Part shown: positions 1 through 5,155 of the stretch, in pieces | Position numbering within the stretch: the first letter of the stretch is position 1 | Layout: every line of letters begins with the position of its first letter | Translations under genes and position numbers: made by a program | The notes under the pieces: generated by a model | Seen by the model: only the letters and a program-made list of their open reading frames with translations | Database searches by the model: none | What the model was told of the DNA's origin: nothing | Assembly: GCA_021811635.1 (NCBI GenBank) | Contig: JAJZNS010000017.1 | Location: 1 to 5,155, forward strand | Length of the DNA: 5,155 nucleotides | DNA from: Thermoplasmata archaeon | GTDB lineage: Archaea > Thermoplasmatota > Thermoplasmata > Thermoplasmatales > Thermoplasmataceae | Direction of reading: 5' to 3'

Positions 1-681
1 ACACTTTTCAGCGGAGAATATGGGAAGCGTACCGCCATCGTATGGATACAATGGATACTTTACGATATAGCAGGTTATGGAATTGGCCTATACTCTCCAG
101 TAATACTCAAGAGTTTCGGTATTGCAGGAGCAACGACACTCATCCTGTCATTTGCATTCTACATGCCCGTGGGTTTCATGGGAGCATACGGAGCAGTGAG
201 ACTGAACGATAGTGTGGGAAGACGTCCTCTACAGGCAATTGGTTTTGGTTCGATGGCAATCGCCATGTTGCTCTTCTATCTGGCATCATTAACAGTCGGA
301 TCCCTTCTGATTGGGGTGGGATTGCTTGCCTTCATTCTTGACTATGGAATGGGTAATCTCGGACCGGGAAACACCATGGGTCTTTACGCTATAGAACTTC
401 TTCCAACAAAGTTGAGGTCCTCGTCGATGGGGAATGCAACCGGAATAACCAGAATCGTATCGTTCCTTAGCGCATTTCTCTTTCCCTTAGTAAGTGACTC
501 CCTGGGCAAATCAACATTCTTTGTGATTCTACTTGTCCTTATGGTCGTTGCTTTCCTGTTCACCATCCTCTTTACGCCGGAGACAAAGGGTCTTACGTTG
601 GAGGAGATAGCAATAGCATCATATAAACGGATTAACGGAAAACCCCAATTAGTCCTCCCGGGGCCTTCTAAAAAGGATTAA
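1..681 (+). CDS. MFS transporter, sugar-porter-like, C-terminal half (5' end outside window)
   Basis: The frame is open from base 1 to the TAA at 679-681 and gives 226 residues, so the gene starts upstream of the window. The protein is a row of hydrophobic segments matching TM7-TM12 of a 12-helix MFS carrier (roughly residues 12-35, 45-67, 77-97, 101-123, 147-166, 172-192). Between TM8 and TM9 is the loop LNDSVGRRPLQ (68-78). A conserved block with GPGNT (121-125) and YAIELLPTKLRS (129-140) is the second-half equivalent of the sugar-porter 'Y..E..P...R' loop. After TM12 comes PETKGLTLEEI (193-203), the typical sugar-porter C-terminal motif. It probably moves a small organic solute, perhaps with protons, across the cytoplasmic membrane; the substrate is unknown. 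It is a clear paralogue of the transporter at 1533-2885: in the block starting at GPGNT, 36 of 42 residues are identical. Its last 14 bp overlap the convergent gene at 668-1306. The missing N-terminus is due to the window edge, not to gene decay. Confidence 0.9.
   Translation, partial: TLFSGEYGKRTAIVWIQWILYDIAGYGIGLYSPVILKSFGIAGATTLILSFAFYMPVGFMGAYGAVRLNDSVGRRPLQAIGFGSMAIAMLLFYLASLTVGSLLIGVGLLAFILDYGMGNLGPGNTMGLYAIELLPTKLRSSSMGNATGITRIVSFLSAFLFPLVSDSLGKSTFFVILLVLMVVAFLFTILFTPETKGLTLEEIAIASYKRINGKPQLVLPGPSKKD
639..665 (-). terminator. Weak terminator-like hairpin after the 668-1306 gene
   Basis: Read on the minus strand just past the TAG of the unknown gene, CCCC (663-660) can pair with GGGG (646-643), with two G-T pairs below, followed by TTTT (642-639). 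The stem is short, the loop is 13 nt, and the sequence also codes for the C-terminus of the transporter on the other strand. It is only a candidate. Confidence 0.2.
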
Positions 682-1306
682 ATGAACCAATGAGACCCAG
701 CCTTATCCACTGGGTTATTTTTTTATCAAAATCATCTATTTTTGCCAAATCTTCACTATTTTTATCAGGCATCTTAATCTTGCTGGATATTTCAGCTATC
801 TTGTGGCTTGTTGTTTCTCTGGTGATTATCTTAATTATGGCAATGCTGGCTGAATAATATGAAGGTACATTATCTGCCCAGTATTTTGGGATCTTGAAAT
901 CCAGAAAGGTGAGAAGCAGGAAATCAAGTGAGGGCACTCTCATTTTTCCTATAATTGCGTATCTTTTGACTCTCGGCCTCAGCCTGAAATTGTTTGGCGG
1001 AGCCATAAGAATAAAATTCATGTAATTGCATATTTCTTCCGCAATCTCGCCATTCATATTAATAAAGGAATAACTGCTTTCACCAGGAACGATCATTTTC
1101 GGGCTTTTGTCAGCCAGTCCCCTTATCTTCTCTGTGAGGAACAGATAAGTCTCCTTAAGTCTCTCATACTCTCTGTTTTCCTTATAATATAAATGTTTCC
1201 TGTTAAGGTAGAGCGTTTTAATTCCCTCTTCTATGTACTCCCTGAGCACTACACCGGGATCAATCTGCAAGTCTGTTTTTTCTGGATTTTCTCTGTTCAT
1301 TCTCAT
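668..1306 (-). CDS. Unknown 212-residue, tyrosine- and lysine-rich helical protein
   Basis: I do not recognise this protein family. The start is well fixed: an in-frame TAG directly precedes the ATG at 1306, and the only near alternative is the ATG two codons later (1300). The product has no signal peptide and no convincing membrane helix, so it is probably cytoplasmic. Residues 21-62 look like charged amphipathic helices (YIEEGIKTLYLNRK, then REYERLKETYLFLTEKI). A middle part contains KSP (67-69), MNGEI (84-88) and VKRY (113-116), followed by a hydrophobic stretch PSLDFLLLTFLDF (125-137). A C-terminal region of about 75 residues, rich in Lys, Asp and Ile, ends in SFNPF. It lies tail to tail with the MFS gene, overlapping by 14 bp (668-681), and is divergent from the second MFS gene. 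Several motifs recur in the same order in the unknown gene at 2889-3368, which sits in the same position beside the second transporter, so the two may be distant paralogues. A role linked to the transporters is a guess from position only. Confidence 0.75.
   Translation of the reverse strand: MRMNRENPEKTDLQIDPGVVLREYIEEGIKTLYLNRKHLYYKENREYERLKETYLFLTEKIRGLADKSPKMIVPGESSYSFINMNGEIAEEICNYMNFILMAPPNNFRLRPRVKRYAIIGKMRVPSLDFLLLTFLDFKIPKYWADNVPSYYSASIAIIKIITRETTSHKIAEISSKIKMPDKNSEDLAKIDDFDKKITQWIRLGLIGSFNPF
694..724 (+). terminator. Hairpin plus T-tract terminator of the first MFS gene
   Basis: ACCCAG (695-700) pairs perfectly with CTGGGT (710-715) around a 9-nt loop, with a possible extra G-T pair at 694/716, followed by a run of seven Ts (718-724). 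It starts 13 bp after the transporter stop codon. The structure lies inside the coding region of the convergent gene, where it encodes about residues 195-205. Archaea can terminate on T-tracts alone, so the tract may be the active part. Confidence 0.55.
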
Positions 1307-1361
1307 CTAATTTCACATACCAGACAGATAAGGCGGTCCTGGAAATTGAATATCAAGCAGG

Positions 1362-1371
1362 ATTAATAAAA
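1362..1371 (-). promoter_or_regulatory. TATA-like element for the 668-1306 gene
   Basis: On the minus strand this reads TTTTATTAAT, close to an archaeal TATA box. Its centre (about 1366) would place transcription start near 1340, giving a leader of about 34 nt before the ATG at 1306. No clear Shine-Dalgarno sequence precedes that ATG. Confidence 0.4.
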
Positions 1372-1418
1372 TTTGTTTCCAGTGAAATAGGGAATTAGGC
1401 AACAGGTGGATCATGATT

Positions 1419-1443
1419 TGCTGTAAGTATTAAGTATGCAGCA
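1419..1443 (+). promoter_or_regulatory. Candidate promoter/operator region before the second MFS gene
   Basis: TGCTG (1419-1423) and CAGCA (1439-1443) form a 5-bp inverted repeat enclosing a tandem 7-mer, TAAGTAT-TAAGTAT (1424-1437), which is the best TATA-like sequence on the plus strand ahead of the transporter. A start of transcription near 1452-1456 would give a leader of about 80 nt to the ATG at 1533. The match to an archaeal TATA box is weak. The rest of the 1307-1532 spacer shows nothing else I can support. Confidence 0.25.
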
Positions 1444-1532
1444 CAAAATCCTTGAATTGCATCAGGGTCCGTTTCGCATCGCATAAGTCATGCCCATTCG
1501 TCACTATGTTCTGGAAAGGTTCAATATGTGGC

Positions 1533-2885
1533 ATGATAATCCTTTCCGTGTCATTCCCATCCAACAAATTACCTTCCCAAAGTTACAGGAAATACGCCTT
1601 TCTATCCGGCATGGGATATTTTCTTGATGGTTACAATCTCACTGTGGTTGCGGTTTTCACGTTCATCCTCGCAACTTACAACATAATGCAGTATACTCCT
1701 TTGGAAATGGGGTTTGTCAGCGGATCGGCTTTCCTGGGAGCAATGGCTGGAGCCATCTTTCTTGGACGTTATTCAGACCTGTCTGGAAGACGCTATATTT
1801 ACATACTTTACCTTGCATTTTTTATCATTTTTCCGATCCTTAGCTCACTGTCCACGAGTGTGATAGAGGTAATTCTATTCAGATTCCTGTTGGGTATAGG
1901 GATAGGCGCCGATTACGCCATAGGGCCGGTATACTCAACCGAAATGTATCCCGACAGCAAGAGGGGAACAGGATACGGTCTGGTCTGGGCGTTCTGGAGC
2001 CTCGGTGCGAGCACGGCTTTCCTGGCTGGATATCTGGCATTTGTATATATGGGAGTTGAAAGCTGGAGAATTGCCCTGGGATTGAGCGCTGTCCCGGCTG
2101 TCGGCCTCATGGCACTCCGGGCAAGCATACCGGAATCGGTGCGCTGGAAATCGGCTGCCGGCAGGACCTCTGCAGGGAAAGATACCGGCACGGGAAATAC
2201 AATTAAAACGGCATCCAGAACTGCGTTTTCTTCCCTGTTCAAGGGAGACTATGGAAAAAGGACCCTGATAATCTGGACGCAGTGGATACTGCTTGATATT
2301 GGATCATACGGTTTTGCCCTCTATGCACCGCTGATCATTGGGAATTTTGGTTTTCACGGACCGGAGACATTTATCATTACATCAGCGCTATATGCTGTTG
2401 GTTTCACTGGGGCTTTTGTATCAATGTCGTGGAACGATACACTTGGCAGAAGGCCATTGCAGATCTTTGGTTTTGGTTTCATGGCACTGGGCATGGCTTT
2501 GATGGCAGTAGCTGTTGATCTGAAGGGGTTAACTATGATCCTGGCAGGCGTATCCGGTTTGCTCCTCTGGTACGGGGTTGAGAATATCGGACCGGGAAAT
2601 ACGGTTGGACTTTATGCCATTGAACTGCTGCCCACAAGGTTGAGATCAACATCAATGGGATCAGCCACAGGCATCACCAGGTTTGTATCATTCCTCAGCG
2701 CATTTGAATTTCCTTACATAGCTGCGTCCATAGGATATTCAGGGTTTCTCGACATACTCTTCTTTGTAATGCTCGGAGCATTTCTATTTACAATAACATT
2801 CACTCCTGAGACACGCGGACTGACTCTGGACGAAATCGAGGATGCAGTTTACGTCCGTCACAGTCTTGTCCAGAAGAAAAACTGA
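1533..2885 (+). CDS. MFS transporter, sugar-porter family (complete)
   Basis: A 12-helix carrier of about 450 residues, the usual size for the family. Numbering here is from the earliest possible start, TTG at 1452. Visible motifs in order: GYFLDGYNLT in TM1 with an acidic residue (D59); GRYSDLSGRR in the TM2-3 loop (105-114); RFLLGIGIG (144-152), then PVYSTEMYP and RG (159-172) around TM4-5; PESVRW (227-232) after TM6, the sugar-porter PESPRW motif; a polar central loop (about 233-262); WNDTLGRRPLQ (327-337) in the TM8-9 loop; GPGNT (380-384) and YAIELLPTRLRS (388-399); and PETRGLTLDEIE (452-463) after TM12. It likely moves an organic solute across the cytoplasmic membrane; the substrate cannot be assigned. 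Starts at TTG 1452, ATG 1506 and ATG 1533 are in frame. I prefer 1533: the upstream part is cysteine-rich and unlike an MFS N-terminus, and AAGGT lies 12-13 nt before 1533. It ends 3 bp from the convergent unknown gene. It is paralogous to the transporter at 1-681. Confidence 0.92.
   Translation: MIILSVSFPSNKLPSQSYRKYAFLSGMGYFLDGYNLTVVAVFTFILATYNIMQYTPLEMGFVSGSAFLGAMAGAIFLGRYSDLSGRRYIYILYLAFFIIFPILSSLSTSVIEVILFRFLLGIGIGADYAIGPVYSTEMYPDSKRGTGYGLVWAFWSLGASTAFLAGYLAFVYMGVESWRIALGLSAVPAVGLMALRASIPESVRWKSAAGRTSAGKDTGTGNTIKTASRTAFSSLFKGDYGKRTLIIWTQWILLDIGSYGFALYAPLIIGNFGFHGPETFIITSALYAVGFTGAFVSMSWNDTLGRRPLQIFGFGFMALGMALMAVAVDLKGLTMILAGVSGLLLWYGVENIGPGNTVGLYAIELLPTRLRSTSMGSATGITRFVSFLSAFEFPYIAASIGYSGFLDILFFVMLGAFLFTITFTPETRGLTLDEIEDAVYVRHSLVQKKN
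2877..2881 (-). terminator. T-tract terminator candidate for the 2889-3368 gene
   Basis: Seven nucleotides past the TAG of the unknown gene, the minus strand reads TTTTTCTTCT. This is a pyrimidine tract with five Ts of the kind that can end archaeal transcripts. It lies over the last codons of the transporter on the other strand (KKN), and no hairpin is evident. Confidence 0.3.
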
Positions 2886-2888
2886 ATC

Positions 2889-3368
2889 CTACTGTTTGGA
2901 GAGCGCAATGCTTCTATAGACCAGAACCAGCCTGAGAAATGGAAGCCCCTCATATCTGTCTACGTTAAAGGCACTGGAGAATCTTGGCTCCCTGGAAAGG
3001 CGTACAAACCAGAACATCAGTTCCCTTGCCTTGAGTGCGGCTTTCATAAGTTCACCTACCATGGGATTTTTTGATCTCAGCAATCTCTCCGCTGAACTGT
3101 CTTCCGTTTCGTCTCCCATTGCGAGGTTAACCAGAAAATCATGAGAAGGGGGAGATTTCGTGTAGACTATTGAATCTGAAAGATCTGACAGATACTTCAT
3201 CATCTTCTCGTAATTGGATCTCCAGCCGCTGTCTACCAGTCTCAGAGCATTTAGTTCTATTGCAAGATATTGAGCGTTGATGAAATAATTCTCAACGTCA
3301 GAATCGTACTGTTCCTGCGTGTTCGATATCATGCATTCAAATGTTGGAAACTGTTTTGTACCGTTCAT
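2889..3368 (-). CDS. Unknown 159-residue helical protein next to the second MFS gene
   Basis: I do not recognise this family. Three starts are in frame: TTG 3389, ATG 3374 and ATG 3368. I chose 3368 because a TATA-like TTTAATATT is centred about 24-25 nt upstream, which fits a leaderless archaeal mRNA; 3374 is close behind. Numbered from the TTG start, residues 33-74 are amphipathic and helical (ENYFINAQYLAIELNALR, then NYEKMMKYLSDLSDSI). Next come KSP (78-80), an acidic loop GDETEDSSAE (92-101), MVGEL (110-114), and a helix with aromatic residues (ARELMFWFVRL, 121-131). VDRY (143-146) and the hydrophobic end PFLRLVLVYRSIAL (150-163) finish the protein. There is no signal peptide or clear membrane span, so it is probably cytoplasmic. 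It lies tail to tail with the transporter (3-bp gap) and downstream of glycerol kinase on the same strand, but the spacer of nearly 200 bp with its own promoter-like element argues against a simple operon. It may be a shorter distant paralogue of the 668-1306 product. Confidence 0.7.
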   Translation of the reverse strand: MNGTKQFPTFECMISNTQEQYDSDVENYFINAQYLAIELNALRLVDSGWRSNYEKMMKYLSDLSDSIVYTKSPPSHDFLVNLAMGDETEDSSAERLLRSKNPMVGELMKAALKARELMFWFVRLSREPRFSSAFNVDRYEGLPFLRLVLVYRSIALSKQ

Positions 3369-3387
3369 GAACATGTATCTGCATTCC

Positions 3388-3396
3388 AATATTAAA
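3388..3396 (-). promoter_or_regulatory. TATA-like element for the 2889-3368 gene
   Basis: The minus strand reads TTTAATATT, centred near 3392. That is 24-25 nt before the ATG at 3368, close to the usual archaeal TATA-to-start distance, so the mRNA may be leaderless or nearly so. The match to the TATA consensus is good, but an AT-rich spacer makes chance matches likely. Confidence 0.4.
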
Positions 3397-3423
3397 CATT
3401 TGATAAGACTGACTATAATTTCT

Positions 3424-3444
3424 GCAGCAATCGATCATTGCGGC
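3424..3444. repeat. Imperfect inverted repeat in the glpK spacer
   Basis: GCAGCAAT (3424-3431) and ATTGCGGC (3437-3444) form 8-bp arms with one mismatch around CGATC. It lies 28-48 bp upstream of the TATA-like element of the unknown gene, a place where a regulator could bind. No T-run follows on the minus strand, so it does not look like a terminator. Confidence 0.35.
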
Positions 3445-3507
3445 CAGGGTATTATCCTCTGACAGAATCGGTTTCCAGGCAGAGTACTAAATTTGAACTC
3501 TGGTCTC

Positions 3508-3512
3508 AAAAA
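3508..3512 (-). terminator. T-tract terminator candidate after glycerol kinase
   Basis: On the minus strand a run of five Ts (GGGAATTTTTGAG) occurs 53 nt past the glycerol kinase stop codon. No strong hairpin precedes it. It is the only T-run of that length between the two minus-strand genes. Confidence 0.25.
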
Positions 3513-3520
3513 TTCCCGAC

Positions 3521-3531
3521 ATATTAAACAT
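3521..3531 (-). repeat. 11-bp direct repeat copy (ATATTAAACAT)
   Basis: ATATTAAACAT at 3521-3531 is repeated exactly at 3389-3399, a shift of 132 bp. Read on the minus strand each is ATGTTTAATAT, which contains a TATA-like core. The 3389 copy overlaps the proposed promoter of the unknown gene; the 3521 copy could be a second, upstream promoter with a start near 3495-3500. Confidence 0.35.
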
Positions 3532-3565
3532 AACCTCCGGCAATAAATCCGATTTGGAGAAGTTT

Positions 3566-5083
3566 CTATTTTGAGTAATATCTGATTACACTTTCAATAG
3601 CCTTTTTCCAGTTGCCATACAGCACATCGGCTTTATCAGCGCTCATCTTCGGTCGGATCGGATCATGATACATGTTCATGCCAGATATATCCTCATAGGA
3701 CCATATGCCGTCAACAATTCCAGCCATATAAGCAACGCCGGCAGATGTCATCTCGCTGTTGGCTGACCTGTATAGATCCAAATTCAGAATATCTGACTGG
3801 AATTGCATAAGGAAACCATTCGATGTTGGTCCTCCATCCACTCTTATGCGGGTTGATCGCTTCTCGCCAGCCTGCTTCATGCTCTCCATAATATCCCTGA
3901 CCCTGAAAGCTATGGATTCCAGGGCGGATCGAACCAGGTCGTTTGCAGATGTTCTGCCCGTAATCCCAAATATGGACCCCCTGGCAGCTGGCAGCCAGTA
4001 AGGAGCGCCAAGGCCAGAAAGTGCCGGAATGAATATCAGTCCGTGATCGGGTGTCGATCGCATTGCAGCCTTCTCCGATTCCCCACTTGTGCCGATCAAA
4101 CCCAGGCTGTCCCTTATCCACTTGATGACCGAACCCGTATTGAAAGCGCTCCCTTCGTTGCAGTAAACTGTGTTGTCGCCCTGGATCCTCCATGCAATGC
4201 TTGTCAGTAGGTCCGGTTTCAAGGATGGCTTGTATCCCGTGTTCCTCAGCACGAAGGAACCGGTTCCATACGTGCACTTTGAGTCTCCGTTCTGGAACGC
4301 CTGGTGTCCGAACAGGGACGCCTGCTGATCGCCTGCAACTGAATCCAGCGGTACCTGTGTACCGGAAATGTCCATTAACGCGAGTTCCGGTGCCGCAGAC
4401 ATGACAACTTCCGGTAATATTTCGGTAGGTACGTGGAAAAACTCTGCAAGAGTGCCAGACCACTCAAGGCGGTTTATGTCGTATATCATGGTCCTGGAAG
4501 CATTGCTTAAATCAGTGATGAATCTGTGATCCCTGCTCATGTTCCATATAATCCATGTATCTACCGTTCCGAATAACAGATCATTGATCCTTTTGCTCCT
4601 CATGCTGTTCTCTAGCATCCATCTGATCTTTGAAACGGAAAAATAGGGATCCGGCACAAGACCAGTTATTTCCTTTATCTTTGAACGCGCCTGGTTATCC
4701 AGTTTACCAAGCTCTTCCTCACCGCGCCTGTCCTGCCATACGATGGCATTGTGGATCGGCATTCCACTGGTTCTGTCCCAGATTACTGTGGTTTCACGCT
4801 GGTTTGTCAGCCCAACTCCTGTCAGCCTGGAAGGGTCACAGTCAGCCTTATTCATGGTTTCCTTTATACATTCTCTGACAGTATCGAGTATGGCGAATGG
4901 ATCCATTTCAATCTCCCCTTGCGGGCCATATATTATTCCAATTTCCCTGACGGAGAGATATTTCATTTTTCCTTCCGGGTCCCATAATGCACACTTGCAC
5001 TGGGTAGTTCCCTCGTCCACTGTGAGAATGTACCTATCAGTCAACCTCAAAAAATCCCGGGCCGATATATGATGCTTTCGCAT
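3566..5083 (-). CDS. glpK: Glycerol kinase (FGGY family), ATP:glycerol 3-phosphotransferase
   Basis: It phosphorylates glycerol with ATP to sn-glycerol 3-phosphate in the cytoplasm, the entry step of glycerol catabolism. The 505 residues match the family length of about 500. Motifs in order: ATP/Mg loop VDEGTT (22-27, D23); TNQRETT (93-99) with the glycerol-binding R96-E97; HNAIVWQDRR (111-120); DPYF (145-148, Y147), then FGGY signature 1 (147-159, YFSVSKIRWMLEN); FGTVDTW (171-177); NASRTM (194-199); AGDQQ (250-254) with the catalytic-site D252-Q253; YGTGSF (272-277); GLGAPYW (357-363); FGGY signature 2 (369-389); and DGG (416-418) near the C-terminal ATP site. All expected active-site residues are present. 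In E. coli GlpK a glycine-rich loop with a key Arg before AGDQQ binds fructose 1,6-bisphosphate; here that segment reads MDISGTQVPLDS and lacks the GGKGGTR sequence. The N-terminus carries about 13 extra residues before the first strand (DRYILTVDEG). There is no Shine-Dalgarno sequence; TTG codons at 5050 and 5044 are possible later starts. Many usual annotators would keep the ATG at 5083. Confidence 0.96.
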   Translation of the reverse strand: MRKHHISARDFLRLTDRYILTVDEGTTQCKCALWDPEGKMKYLSVREIGIIYGPQGEIEMDPFAILDTVRECIKETMNKADCDPSRLTGVGLTNQRETTVIWDRTSGMPIHNAIVWQDRRGEEELGKLDNQARSKIKEITGLVPDPYFSVSKIRWMLENSMRSKRINDLLFGTVDTWIIWNMSRDHRFITDLSNASRTMIYDINRLEWSGTLAEFFHVPTEILPEVVMSAAPELALMDISGTQVPLDSVAGDQQASLFGHQAFQNGDSKCTYGTGSFVLRNTGYKPSLKPDLLTSIAWRIQGDNTVYCNEGSAFNTGSVIKWIRDSLGLIGTSGESEKAAMRSTPDHGLIFIPALSGLGAPYWLPAARGSIFGITGRTSANDLVRSALESIAFRVRDIMESMKQAGEKRSTRIRVDGGPTSNGFLMQFQSDILNLDLYRSANSEMTSAGVAYMAGIVDGIWSYEDISGMNMYHDPIRPKMSADKADVLYGNWKKAIESVIRYYSK

Positions 5084-5100
5084 TTTGCCCGAACAGGGCT

Positions 5101-5117
5101 GTGGAAATTTGGTGGAA
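5101..5117. repeat. Two GTGGAA direct repeats in the glpK leader
   Basis: GTGGAA occurs at 5101-5106 and 5112-5117, spaced 11 bp, about one helical turn. The pair lies at or just after the predicted transcription start of glycerol kinase, where a repressor could act. Six-base repeats this close can arise by chance. Confidence 0.25.
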
Positions 5118-5137
5118 TCTCCATGGAAGAAAGAAAG

Positions 5138-5145
5138 ATAAATAA
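5138..5145 (-). promoter_or_regulatory. glpK: TATA-like element for glpK
   Basis: The minus strand reads TTATTTAT, centred near 5141, inside a pyrimidine- and AT-rich stretch. Transcription would start near 5115, leaving a leader of about 32 nt before the ATG at 5083. This is similar to the leader length inferred for the 668-1306 gene. Confidence 0.4.
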
Positions 5146-5155
5146 GAATTAAAGT

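Noticed and set aside
361..486. Possible recent gene conversion between the two transporters
   Set aside because: The proteins are 36/42 identical here, but 21 of the 36 shared residues use different codons. The similarity reflects selection on the protein, not recent exchange.
1..681. First transporter as a truncated pseudogene
   Set aside because: The frame is open to base 1 and all C-terminal motifs are intact; the missing half is simply outside the window.
1913..2242. 109-codon minus-strand frame inside the second transporter
   Set aside because: It is antisense to conserved MFS codons and has low-complexity Ala/Pro/Leu content typical of a shadow frame. The same holds for 384-566 in the first transporter.
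2820..2888. Unknown gene at 2889-3368 as a C-terminally truncated copy of the longer one
   Set aside because: Reading on past its TAG on the minus strand gives no resemblance to the C-terminal 75 residues of the longer protein; that sequence is antisense to the transporter.
3711..4463. 250-codon minus-strand open frame inside glycerol kinase
   Set aside because: It is a shifted frame of glpK on the same strand. Its product is rich in Arg, His, Gly and Cys with no motif, while the glpK frame carries every family motif.
4743..5072. Plus-strand open frames antisense to glpK (also 3759-4001, 4192-4404, 4630-4878, 4751-4987)
   Set aside because: They lie wholly within a strongly conserved gene, overlap each other in different frames, and have no recognisable domain or promoter.
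1..5155. CRISPR array, tRNA, rRNA, insertion sequence or attachment site
   Set aside because: No spaced long repeats, cloverleaf, transposase motifs or terminal inverted repeats were seen on either strand.

Overview
The window looks like chromosomal DNA of an archaeon, most plausibly an acidophilic or thermophilic member of the Thermoplasmata. This rests on moderate GC, frequent ATA and AGA/AGG codons, TATA-like elements at the expected distance upstream of genes, almost no Shine-Dalgarno sequences, genes packed tail to tail, and a sugar-porter-type MFS protein style common in that group. It is an inference from composition and layout; there is no rRNA or other marker gene here.

Layout. Positions 1-681 (+) hold the C-terminal half of an MFS sugar-porter-like transporter cut by the window edge. 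It runs into a convergent unknown gene (668-1306, -), and the two coding regions overlap by 14 bp. A divergent intergenic region of about 145-225 bp follows. Next is a complete second MFS transporter (about 1533-2885, +), clearly paralogous to the first, which again meets a convergent unknown gene (2889-3368, -) with a 3-bp gap. A 176-200 bp spacer holds TATA-like elements and a hairpin. The window then closes with a complete glycerol kinase (3566-5083, -) and the start of its promoter region.

How the genes fit together. Glycerol kinase makes sn-glycerol 3-phosphate from glycerol. In archaea this is a catabolic step, because their lipids are built on glycerol 1-phosphate. The transporters belong to the sugar-porter branch of the MFS and their substrates cannot be read from sequence; carbon-source uptake beside glycerol kinase is plausible but unproven. 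The most unusual point is that the pair 'MFS transporter plus tail-to-tail unknown gene' occurs twice in a row. The two unknown proteins also share a faint colinear set of motifs, so the unit may be an old duplicated two-gene cassette. No mobile element, tRNA, rRNA or CRISPR array was seen.
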